A stretch of 14,614 bases of DNA from Campylobacteraceae bacterium. GTDB lineage: Bacteria; Campylobacterota; Campylobacteria; Campylobacterales; Sulfurovaceae. The notes beneath the pieces were generated by a model. The model did no database searches, had not been told where the DNA came from, and saw only the letters and a program-made list of their open reading frames with translations. The stretch is from the NCBI GenBank assembly GCA_026995985.1, contig JALWNF010000144.1, positions 1-14,614 on the forward strand, written 5' to 3'. The position numbers and the translations under genes are program-made. Each line of letters opens with the position of its first letter. Positions within the stretch are counted from its first letter, which is position 1. Below are positions 6,862 through 13,279 of this stretch, piece by piece.

Positions 6862-7500
6862 TTAATCTTTCTTAATCTCTTTATGAATAACAGTAGTCAA
6901 TCCAAGAAGTTTCCAACCCTGAAAACCTGAACGGTAGTATAGTATTTTACTTTTTGGATAGTTGTGTTTTAAGAGTCCTGAAATGAGGTGACGAGACTGA
7001 GCACACCAAACACCATTACAAAAAACTGCTAAATCTTTTGCTTTTGAGAAGTTCCATGTTCCATCAGCATCTACTGTCATACCTAAAAGCATAAAGATTC
7101 TTTTTGCTTTCTCTTTAGTTGCATTTTGCATAATTGGAAAAGGTAAGTTAATAGCAGATGGAATAGTCTCTAGTTCAAACCAACTCTTAAGACGAGCATC
7201 AATAACTACCCCTTTTCCTGTTGCTACTTCATTCTCCATAAATTTAAGAAGTTCAATCTCTTCAATATTTTTTATTCCTGGAAATATATGAGTTGGTTGA
7301 ACACAAAATGGTGGACAGGGACGAGATGTTTTGGCGTAGTCATCAGTTAGTCTATTGTTAACATCTTGGATTCGTTCAATTTTAATTTTTTTACCTGAGT
7401 CTGTTGTATATACATAAGGTATATCTTTAGTAATCTTAACAACTACATCTTCTCCAAAGAGAGAAGTAATCAGTAGTGGAAGTAGAAGCAATTTTTTCAT
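6862..7500 (-). CDS. Exported rhodanese-like protein, copy 2
   Basis: Periplasmic rhodanese-fold protein (212 aa), the closest relative of copy 1 at 2845-3489; the two are near-identical in SRPCPPFC, LKSWFELETIPSAIN and GWKLLGLTTVIHKEI. A signal peptide covers about 1-16 (MKKLLLLPLLITSLFG). Cysteines 62 and 66 form the CPPFC motif. The core has VIDAR near 99-103 and an active region FCNGVWCAQSRH, with Cys161 in the place of an Asp in the other two copies and candidate catalytic Cys166. The Arg stands at C+4, not the usual C+5. Four cysteines in all make disulfide or trisulfide chemistry conceivable. It is last in a unit with the LysM gene (26-base gap) and ends at the hairpin at 6821-6845. 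Substrate unknown. Confidence 0.86.
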   Translation of the reverse strand: MKKLLLLPLLITSLFGEDVVVKITKDIPYVYTTDSGKKIKIERIQDVNNRLTDDYAKTSRPCPPFCVQPTHIFPGIKNIEEIELLKFMENEVATGKGVVIDARLKSWFELETIPSAINLPFPIMQNATKEKAKRIFMLLGMTVDADGTWNFSKAKDLAVFCNGVWCAQSRHLISGLLKHNYPKSKILYYRSGFQGWKLLGLTTVIHKEIKKD

Positions 7501-7526
7501 CTGTTTTACCTTTACTCTTTTAATAG

Positions 7527-8570
7527 TTAATCTAAAGGAATACGGATTTTTTGTCCAATATAGATACGGTCAGGTCTTGTTATTTCTGGATTTGCTCTAA
7601 ATATACGTTTGTACTCCATAGCATTTCCATAAGCACGTTTTGCTAGTTTACCAAGAGTATCACCCTTTTTAACAATAATAATTCTCATCTCTTTTTTACG
7701 AGAGATTACCTCTTTTTTAATCTCTTTACTATATTTTTTATCCTCTTCGCTTGTTGTAGTTGTACTTGATATTGATGCATTTTCAATCTCATTACTAATT
7801 TGTGCAGAGAGTTGACTTAATTTATCTGTTCCTTTAGTATTTTGGACAGTAACTTTATTATAGACATCGACCTGTTTTTGGTTGCTATTGTCAATATGAG
7901 TATTTTCACTAATATTTGTGTTTTCCAAAGCTTTTTCTAAGTCAGATGATACAGAGTCTACTTCAGTAGTTGAAAGTTTGTTTAGAAGCTCTTCATCTTG
8001 TTTTGCAACATCAGTAGTTGAGGTAGTTGAACTACTCTTTTCTTGGTTAATCTGTTTCATTACAGCAGCAACAATAGAAGCTATCTCTTCTGGTGATATT
8101 TTAGATTCTGATGAAGTAACTACTTGTTGAACTTTGTTGGAGATTTCATCTTCTACAGTTTTTTGTGTTGAAGTCTCTTCTTTCTTAGACTCTATAGAAT
8201 TAGTTGCAATATCAGCCTCTTTAGATTTTGTAGTATTTGTTGTTAGCTCTTTCTTTTTAGATTTGTCTTCCTCCTCTACTATAGGGGTGGTATCACTCTT
8301 ATCCGTCTCTGCATCGCTTTGTACACTTTTAGGTAGATTATCTATTGATACTTGTAAGCTTTTATCATCAATGGTATCATCTGATTTACTCATCATATTG
8401 TATCCAAAATATCCAGCTACTGCTAATGCAAGAAGAATAGGTAAAGCAATAAGTTTCCCCATACCTCCACCCTCATCATCACTAGAGTAGCCATGCAGTT
8501 CAGCTCCTTCTATCTCTTGTCTATAGTAGTCATTATACTCTTCTTGATTGTATTCATCTTTCTTTAACAT
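7527..8570 (-). CDS. Membrane-anchored LysM-domain protein
   Basis: A single-pass inner-membrane protein (347 aa) probably binding peptidoglycan from the periplasmic side. Residues 1-36 are acidic and Tyr-rich (cytoplasmic), about 39-58 form one membrane helix, about 60-290 are a long low-complexity Ser/Thr/Lys/Glu linker with little predicted fold, and 297-345 form a LysM domain (IIIVKKGDTLGKLAKRAYGN ... IYIGQKIRIP). The topology resembles FimV/TonB-like spanners that reach the wall, but no other domain is recognised. It lies between two rhodanese paralogues with gaps of 21 and 26 bases, so it is probably co-transcribed with them. A strong AAAAGGAG ribosome site precedes the ATG. The LysM call is firm; the role is inferred from fold and neighbours. 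Confidence 0.88.
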   Translation of the reverse strand: MLKKDEYNQEEYNDYYRQEIEGAELHGYSSDDEGGGMGKLIALPILLALAVAGYFGYNMMSKSDDTIDDKSLQVSIDNLPKSVQSDAETDKSDTTPIVEEEDKSKKKELTTNTTKSKEADIATNSIESKKEETSTQKTVEDEISNKVQQVVTSSESKISPEEIASIVAAVMKQINQEKSSSTTSTTDVAKQDEELLNKLSTTEVDSVSSDLEKALENTNISENTHIDNSNQKQVDVYNKVTVQNTKGTDKLSQLSAQISNEIENASISSTTTTSEEDKKYSKEIKKEVISRKKEMRIIIVKKGDTLGKLAKRAYGNAMEYKRIFRANPEITRPDRIYIGQKIRIPLD

Positions 8571-8591
8571 AATTTCTCCTTTTACTATATG

Positions 8592-9233
8592 TTATTTTGG
8601 AATGATTGTAGTGAAACCCAAAATCTGCCAATACTGCATACCCCCCCTATAGTATAACATTTTTGATTTTGGATACCCTAATTTTAACAGGTTTTTCATG
8701 GCACGTACCCCCTGTTGACACCATGGACCATTATCAAAAATTAGTAACATTTGAGCGTTACTAAAATCCCATTTACCTCCCTTTTTAGCTACACCTAAAA
8801 GAGAGAAAATTTTCTCAATATATGGATTTTTACCTCCTTTTGAAGCTAAGATTGAAAAAGGAATATTTGTTGCTCCAGGAATAGTTCCTGCTTTATTCCA
8901 CTTAGGCATTCTTGCATCCATTAAAATACCTTGGTTTTTGGTTACTTTATTTTGAAGAAAGTCTAGTACATCTAGTTCACTTACTGTCTCAATACCTTTT
9001 ATTGGTTGAAATGGTTGTATACTGAATGGAGGAGCTGGACGTGAAGTTTTACTATATGAGTTTGTCAGTTTGTGTTTTGTATCTTGAATTCTTTGAATTC
9101 TAAAAGGTTTCCCATCTATCTCAATATCAACATATGGGAGTTCTTTTGTAATATTTACCTCTAGTGCAATTACAGATGAAGTAAATAGTGAAAGAATCAA
9201 AAAACTTTTAATAAGAGTTTTTTTTTGAAACAT
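8592..9233 (-). CDS. Exported rhodanese-like protein, copy 3 (cysteine pair lost)
   Basis: Periplasmic rhodanese-fold protein (213 aa), the divergent member of the three. A signal peptide covers about 1-23 (cut near VIA). The N-terminal motif reads TSRPAPPFSIQP: both cysteines of the CPPFC motif are changed, to Ala67 and Ser71. In contrast its active loop is the most canonical, Cys172-QQGV-Arg177, matching CxxGxR of true rhodaneses. LMDAR is at 104-108 and YYRGGMQYWQILGF near 194-207. The C-terminal region contains a run of seven G (8641-8647). First of a three-gene unit with the LysM gene and copy 2. AAGGAG with a seven-base spacer fixes the ATG. Of the three it is the likeliest active sulfurtransferase. 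Confidence 0.86.
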   Translation of the reverse strand: MFQKKTLIKSFLILSLFTSSVIALEVNITKELPYVDIEIDGKPFRIQRIQDTKHKLTNSYSKTSRPAPPFSIQPFQPIKGIETVSELDVLDFLQNKVTKNQGILMDARMPKWNKAGTIPGATNIPFSILASKGGKNPYIEKIFSLLGVAKKGGKWDFSNAQMLLIFDNGPWCQQGVRAMKNLLKLGYPKSKMLYYRGGMQYWQILGFTTIIPK

Positions 9234-9360
9234 TTATCAGCTCCTTGATATTTTTATCAGTATGTTTTTTTTATTAAAAAACTGTTAAGTTTTATTTTAG
9301 CTTAATTTTTCTTAGTTAATTATGAAGTTTTTATAGTTTTAAAATTATATATGATTTTAT

Positions 9361-9386
9361 ATAAGTAGAAATAATAAGTAGAAATA
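9361..9386. repeat. 13-bp perfect tandem duplication
   Basis: ATAAGTAGAAATA occurs twice end to end (9361-9373, 9374-9386), starting 15 bases after the NlpC/P60 stop on the minus strand. The rest of 9234-9400 is very AT-rich; it holds a small AAAACT/AGTTTT hairpin (9278-9293) and no clear promoter for rhodanese copy 3. Confidence 0.6.
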
Positions 9387-9400
9387 GGAGTAAGAGTATT

Positions 9401-9856
9401 TTATCCTACTCTACAACCCCATTTAAAGTAACGACGATACTCTCTAAGTGGAGAGATAACAATACGTTTATGGAATCTACTAGCATGGATAAATTTACCA
9501 TGACCAAGATAGATACCTACATGGTTAATACCTTTGTGGTGTTTGGAGCTAAAGAAGATTAGGTCTCCTTTCCTTAAGTTCTTTCGACTAACTCTCATAC
9601 CTATTTGAGCTTGTTTCCATGAGTTTCTTGGAATCTTTATTCCATTAAGAGCAAATACAGCTTTTGTAAAACCAGAACAGTCATAAGCGTAAGGACCATC
9701 TCCACCCCATTTATATTTTTTACCTAATTTTGATTTTGCAGTAGCTTCTATATAGTAGCCTAGATAAGCTTTATTGATTTTTCTATCTTTTGCCTCTAAC
9801 GCTATAGTTAAAAGCATAAAAGATATAAAAAATAAGATTATCTTTTTAATATTCAC
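9401..9856 (-). CDS. Exported NlpC/P60 family peptidoglycan hydrolase
   Basis: A secreted cysteine peptidase of the NlpC/P60 family, expected to cut peptide stems of peptidoglycan in the periplasm. The 151-residue protein has a signal peptide (about 1-22, cut near LEA), then a compact catalytic domain with YDCSGFTKAVF (Cys60), GINHVGIYLG (His112) and KFIHAS (His124), the Cys-His-His triad of the family. No LysM, SH3 or other binding domain is attached, so it is a minimal enzyme like E. coli Spr/MepS but without a lipobox cysteine. The start is GTG at 9856, supported by AAAAGGA seven bases upstream. It lies 167 bases before the rhodanese-LysM unit on the same strand, which contains the wall-binding LysM protein. 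Confidence 0.92.
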   Translation of the reverse strand: MNIKKIILFFISFMLLTIALEAKDRKINKAYLGYYIEATAKSKLGKKYKWGGDGPYAYDCSGFTKAVFALNGIKIPRNSWKQAQIGMRVSRKNLRKGDLIFFSSKHHKGINHVGIYLGHGKFIHASRFHKRIVISPLREYRRYFKWGCRVG

Positions 9857-10017
9857 CTAAGAATCCTTTTAGTAAAAAAATTCAGAAATTATATATTGAA
9901 AAACTTTATTTAAATTTAATTTTGATAGATATATTAAGGAATTAAATATAATGAGAATTTTTTATTTAATTAAATATAAATTGTATATATAGGAGAGTTT
10001 CATTAACGCTATTTGAG

Positions 10018-10023
10018 TATAAT
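10018..10023 (+). promoter_or_regulatory. mqnE promoter -10 box
   Basis: TTTGAG-TATAAT is a good Campylobacterota-type -10 box. Transcription would begin near 10030, after the ATG at 10022 and before the ATG at 10049, so it decides the mqnE start. No -35 box is evident. The 156 bases from 9857 to 10012 are otherwise AT-rich, with a repeated AATTAAATATAA and no gene. Confidence 0.55.
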
Positions 10024-10048
10024 GCCAAAAAAGTATAAAGTGATAGAA

Positions 10049-11113
10049 ATGGATTTAATAGCAAAAGTAAAAAAAGCAGAGCGTCTAACACAGGAAGAGG
10101 GTGAAGCACTCTATGAGCTAGACCTCTTTACCTTGGGTGAGTTAGCAGATGATATTCGTCAAAAAAGGTTTGGGAAAAAAACCTACTTCAATATCAATCG
10201 TCATATCAATCCTACCAATGTCTGTGCAGATATATGTAAGTTTTGTGCCTATAGTGCAAGTCGTAAAAACCCAAATCAATATACCATGAGTCATGAGCAG
10301 ATTCTACAGATTGCTCAAAACTCTATTGAGAAAGGGGCAAAAGAGTTACACATTGTCTCTGCTCATAATCCCAATGATGGGGTAGAGTGGTATATGGGTG
10401 CTTTTAGAAAGATAAAAGAGAGATTTCCTAATGTGCATATTAAAGCTATGACAGCTGCAGAAGTAGATTTTCTTCATCGTCAATATGGCTTAAGTTATGA
10501 TGAGATTTTAGATATGATGATTGATAGTGGTGTAGACTCTATGCCAGGTGGTGGTGCAGAGATATTTGATGAGAATGTTAGAGAGTATCTATGTAAAGGT
10601 AAAGTAACCTCTAATGGGTGGCTAGAGATTCACCAAAAGTGGCACAACAGAGGTAAGCAGAGCAATGCAACTATGCTTTTTGGTCATGTAGAGAGTAGGG
10701 CAAATAGAATTGACCATATGATAAGAATTCGAGATTTACAAGATAGAACAGGAGGGTTTAATGCTTTTATTCCTCTGGTCTATCAAAGAGATAATAACTT
10801 TTTAAAAGTTAAAGAGTATCCAACAGGTCAAGAGATTTTAAAGACCTATGCTATTTCAAGAATTTTGCTAGATAATATTCCAAATATTAAAGCTTATTGG
10901 GCAACTTCAACTATTAATTTAGCTCTTATAGCCCAAGAGTTTGGAGCTAATGATTTAGATGGAACAATTGAAAAAGAGGCAATTCAATCAGCAGCAGGGG
11001 CTAAGAGTGCAAATGGTATGGAGTTGGAAGATTTTGTAGCTCTTATTAAAAATTCGGGGTTTATACCTGTTGAGAGAGATAGTTTGTATAATGAACTACA
11101 ACTCTATTCATAA
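10049..11113 (+). CDS. mqnE: Aminofutalosine synthase (radical SAM)
   Basis: Radical SAM enzyme of the futalosine route to menaquinone; it joins the MqnA product 3-[(1-carboxyvinyl)oxy]benzoate to the adenosyl radical, giving 6-amino-6-deoxyfutalosine. The cluster motif CADICKFC (Cys59, 63, 66 from this start) is preceded by RHINPTNV. The block KELHIVSAHNPNDGVEWY and MPGGGAEIFDENVR fit MqnE better than MqnC. The length of 354 aa is normal. The frame is open from a TTG at 10013 and an ATG at 10022, but the TATAAT at 10018-10023 and absence of a close ribosome site argue against both. From 10049 the protein begins MDLIAKVKKAERLTQEE, as family members do, with AAAGTGA upstream. Menaquinone is the respiratory quinone of these bacteria. 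Confidence 0.93.
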   Translation: MDLIAKVKKAERLTQEEGEALYELDLFTLGELADDIRQKRFGKKTYFNINRHINPTNVCADICKFCAYSASRKNPNQYTMSHEQILQIAQNSIEKGAKELHIVSAHNPNDGVEWYMGAFRKIKERFPNVHIKAMTAAEVDFLHRQYGLSYDEILDMMIDSGVDSMPGGGAEIFDENVREYLCKGKVTSNGWLEIHQKWHNRGKQSNATMLFGHVESRANRIDHMIRIRDLQDRTGGFNAFIPLVYQRDNNFLKVKEYPTGQEILKTYAISRILLDNIPNIKAYWATSTINLALIAQEFGANDLDGTIEKEAIQSAAGAKSANGMELEDFVALIKNSGFIPVERDSLYNELQLYS

Positions 11114-11130
11114 AGATATGATTAATTTGT

Positions 11131-11136
11131 TATAAT
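11131..11136 (+). promoter_or_regulatory. -10 box directly before the phosphoribosyltransferase
   Basis: TTGT-TATAAT ends six bases before the ATG at 11142, so transcription is expected to start at or near the ATG itself. No ribosome site precedes that ATG. The gene is also 28 bases after mqnE and could be read from its transcript. Confidence 0.5.
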
Positions 11137-11141
11137 TGGCG

Positions 11142-11585
11142 ATGATAAAAATATACTACCCATATAATGAATTTAGAGAAGACTTAAAGATATTAACAAC
11201 AAAGATAGACCAAGAGTTTGATACCATAGTTCCTATATCACGTGGGGGGCTTAGTATAGGGCAGATGCTAGGCGAGTTTTATAATACTCGTAGAGTCTAT
11301 GCCATCAATACCATTGGTTATGAAGGAATAAAGAAGTTAGATGAGGTCAAGGTTTTTCATATTCCAAATCTTGAAGGGTCAAATAGAGTTTTAATTGTTG
11401 ATGATATTATCGATAGTGGAGATACTTTAGTAGCAGTTTTAGATATTTTAAAAAGAGAGTATCCAGAAGTAATTTTTTTTACAGCCTCTCTATTTTATAA
11501 ACCAACTGCTAAGATAGAGCCCACATGGTGGGTTAAGAAACCACAAGGGTGGATAGAGTTTTTTTGGTCGGAGGATTTAAAGTAG
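11142..11585 (+). CDS. Purine-type phosphoribosyltransferase
   Basis: Type I phosphoribosyltransferase (147 aa), cytoplasmic, probably salvaging a purine base (xanthine, guanine or hypoxanthine) with PRPP. The PRPP-binding signature VLIVDDIIDSGDTL is at about residues 83-96, with the flexible-loop region and PISRGGLS near 31-38 upstream. The C-terminal PTWWVKKPQGWIEFFW is typical of the xanthine/guanine (Gpt-like) branch, where aromatic residues stack on the base. The frame is open from a TTG at 11136, but that codon is part of the TATAAT box, so the ATG is preferred. The stop TAG shares its last G with the GTG of the next gene. Base specificity cannot be read from sequence. Confidence 0.87.
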   Translation: MIKIYYPYNEFREDLKILTTKIDQEFDTIVPISRGGLSIGQMLGEFYNTRRVYAINTIGYEGIKKLDEVKVFHIPNLEGSNRVLIVDDIIDSGDTLVAVLDILKREYPEVIFFTASLFYKPTAKIEPTWWVKKPQGWIEFFWSEDLK

Positions 11586-12109
11586 TGAAGATATTTAAAT
11601 TTTTTCTAGGTATTGTTTTGGTAGAGATAGTAAGCATTGTACTCTTTGCACTATCTCCTCAAACTTTTGATGAGATGGGAGTTTTACGTCTAGTTGTACC
11701 TCTTTTATTTGTTGCTATTATGGTTGCTTTTTGGTTCTCTTTACTTAGTGAACACTTCTATAAAGAGAGAGAGCATGAGATAAAAGAGAGCTTTGCTAAA
11801 GAGAGAGAGAAGTTACGCGTAAAGGCAGAAAGAGATAAGATAAAAGTAGTCAAAGAGGCACAAAAAGAGATTGCTAAAGAGGCTAAGATTACCCATGCTA
11901 AGGCCAATTTTAAAGTAGGGGCTGCTTTTGCTGGTGTATTAGGAGTTGGTGCTCTATTTATGTTGGCTCAGTTTGTTACAGCAGGGCTTTTAACTATGAC
12001 AGCAGCAGGTGGTGCAATTGGTGGATACTATTGGCGTGGAAAGAGGCTTGAAGATAAAAGAGTAAAGGAGCTAGAGGTTATTGATACTAAAGTCATAACC
12101 CAAAAGTAA
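11585..12109 (+). CDS. Membrane protein with central charged coiled coil
   Basis: Unrecognised membrane protein of 174 residues. Two hydrophobic helices (about 6-25 and 36-54) are followed by a Lys/Glu-rich, probably coiled-coil helix (about 57-110), then a Gly/Ala-rich hydrophobic stretch (about 114-150) that could span once or twice, and a charged tail. The start is GTG at 11585, overlapping the phosphoribosyltransferase stop by one base (TAGTG) with GGAGGA nine bases before. A longer frame from a GTG at 11549 lies inside the upstream gene without a ribosome site and is rejected. Close coupling suggests joint expression, with no obvious functional tie. Its stop is one base from that of the convergent lipoprotein gene, and no terminator lies between. 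Confidence 0.8.
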   Translation: MKIFKFFLGIVLVEIVSIVLFALSPQTFDEMGVLRLVVPLLFVAIMVAFWFSLLSEHFYKEREHEIKESFAKEREKLRVKAERDKIKVVKEAQKEIAKEAKITHAKANFKVGAAFAGVLGVGALFMLAQFVTAGLLTMTAAGGAIGGYYWRGKRLEDKRVKELEVIDTKVITQK

Positions 12110-12110
12110 A

Positions 12111-12551
12111 TTACTCATTTTCAAACTCATTAAGGTAGTTTAAAAAATCCTCTTTATCAAAATATCCACGTATATTATCTAGCTCCTCTTTTTTATGAGT
12201 CATAAAAAAGATAACAGGTACATGTTTAAAGGGAGGTAACTGTTCTCTCTCTTTAGGTGTCTCTCTATCTGCAAGAACTAAGATATATTTTTTTAATCTA
12301 TCTAAAACCTCTTTATCTGAAAGTGTTTCAGCCTCCATCTTCTCACACCATCTACAACCTTGGCTAACAACCATGACCAAGACTATCTTATGCTCTTTTT
12401 TGGCTTTGGCAAAGGCAGTTGCTAAATCTTTTTCCCATGGTATATTGTATTTAGTTGCATATTTCTCATAGGTGGTTTTATTTTTTGTATCTTTCTGTTC
12501 ACAACCAATAGATATAAAAATTAAAAGTAGAGGGAGAAGTTTTTTTATCAC
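12111..12551 (-). CDS. Thioredoxin-fold lipoprotein with CxxC motif
   Basis: A 146-residue exported thiol-disulfide protein. The N-terminal sequence MIKKLLPLLLIFISIGC ends in a lipobox-like site, so Cys17 is probably lipidated and the protein tethered to a membrane facing the periplasm; Ser at -3 is unusual. The thioredoxin-like core has GCRWCEKM (Cys66, Cys69) after the strand KIVLVMVV and the cis-Pro region HVPVIFF (Pro112). The GCxWC form with a following Met-Glu resembles the SoxW/DsbD-C-terminal and thioredoxin_7 groups. The start is GTG at 12551, fixed by AAAAGGA six bases upstream; no in-frame ATG suits. It may reduce or recycle periplasmic thiols. A link with the exported rhodaneses is speculation. 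Confidence 0.87.
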   Translation of the reverse strand: MIKKLLPLLLIFISIGCEQKDTKNKTTYEKYATKYNIPWEKDLATAFAKAKKEHKIVLVMVVSQGCRWCEKMEAETLSDKEVLDRLKKYILVLADRETPKEREQLPPFKHVPVIFFMTHKKEELDNIRGYFDKEDFLNYLNEFENE

Positions 12552-12640
12552 TGTAATCCTTTTGTTAGTAATCTTAATTTTATATATAATTTTTAGATTT
12601 CTTTCTTAAAAAATCTTTTTTTAACTATAAAAACTTTGAA

Positions 12641-12669
12641 TTTGTTTAAAAGTAGTCATCTGTTATACT
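12641..12669 (+). promoter_or_regulatory. trpG promoter
   Basis: TTTGTT (12641-12646), a 17-base spacer and TATACT (12664-12669) with a TGT extension lie about 28 bases before the ATG at 12698. It sits in a 146-base divergent region that must also hold the promoter of the thioredoxin-fold lipoprotein, for which only a weak TATAAA-like box is seen. Confidence 0.6.
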
Positions 12670-12697
12670 TCTTTCAAGATTTAAAGTAGGACAAAAG

Positions 12698-13267
12698 ATG
12701 ATTTTAATGATAGATAACTACGACAGTTTTACCTACAATGTAGTGCAGTACTGTTTAGAGTTAGGTGCAGATTTAAAGGTAATTCGTAATGATGAGTTAA
12801 CAGTAGAAGAGATTAAGGCATTAAACCCCCAGAAGATTATTATCTCTCCTGGTCCTGCTACACCTAATGAGGCAGGAGTAACTCTTGATGTGATTAGAGA
12901 GTTTGCCGATACAACACCTATTTTTGGTATCTGTTTAGGGCATCAAAGTATTGCACAAGCCTTTGGTGCAGAGGTGATTCGTGCTAAAAATATGATGCAT
13001 GGAAAGACTTCACAGGTGGAGATAGAGAGAGAGACACCTATATTTAAAGGATTGCCTAAAGAGTTTAGAGCAACTCGTTACCACTCTTTGACAGTAAATA
13101 AAGAGGATTTACCAGATGAGGTTGTAGTTACCTCTTACTCTAAAGATGACCGTGAGATTATGTCTTTGGAGATTAAAAACAAAGATATTTATGGAGTGCA
13201 GTTTCACCCTGAGTCGATTATGTCTGAGTATGGTTATGAGATGTTAGACAACTTTTTAAAACTCTAA
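12698..13267 (+). CDS. trpG: Glutamine amidotransferase, anthranilate/aminodeoxychorismate synthase component II
   Basis: Class I glutamine amidotransferase (189 aa) supplying ammonia from glutamine to a chorismate-binding partner, making anthranilate (tryptophan) or aminodeoxychorismate (folate). The N-terminal MIDNYDSFTYN, the oxyanion block SPGPATPNEAG at 50-60, nucleophile Cys79 in FGICLGHQ, and His170 and Glu172 in GVQFHPES form the complete family set. Length is normal for TrpG/PabA. It stands apart from trpE or pabB, with a membrane protein next, so it may serve both pathways as in B. subtilis. Which partner it uses cannot be decided here; pabA is the alternative symbol. It has its own TGn-TATACT promoter and an AGGA ribosome site. 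Confidence 0.92.
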   Translation: MILMIDNYDSFTYNVVQYCLELGADLKVIRNDELTVEEIKALNPQKIIISPGPATPNEAGVTLDVIREFADTTPIFGICLGHQSIAQAFGAEVIRAKNMMHGKTSQVEIERETPIFKGLPKEFRATRYHSLTVNKEDLPDEVVVTSYSKDDREIMSLEIKNKDIYGVQFHPESIMSEYGYEMLDNFLKL

Positions 13268-13279
13268 AGAGACAATAGT

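Noticed and set aside
8134..8490. Open frame of 118 codons on the plus strand
   Set aside because: Antisense to the low-complexity linker of the LysM protein; its Ser/Val-rich composition mirrors that region and no ribosome site precedes it.
2845..9233. Possibility that the rhodanese copies spread by a mobile element
   Set aside because: No transposase, terminal repeats or target duplications flank any copy; divergence between copies suggests old duplication.
9940..9970. Fur-box-like stretch (TAATGAGAATTTTTTA) between nlpC and mqnE
   Set aside because: Only one half resembles a Fur half-site; the rest is generic AT-rich sequence.
9950..9991. 13-codon open frame starting at an ATG before mqnE
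   Set aside because: No ribosome site, composition typical of intergenic AT-rich DNA, and too short to support.
11549..11584. Upstream GTG start giving 12 more residues on the coiled-coil membrane protein
   Set aside because: It lies inside the phosphoribosyltransferase gene without a ribosome site, whereas GTG 11585 has GGAGGA at nine bases.
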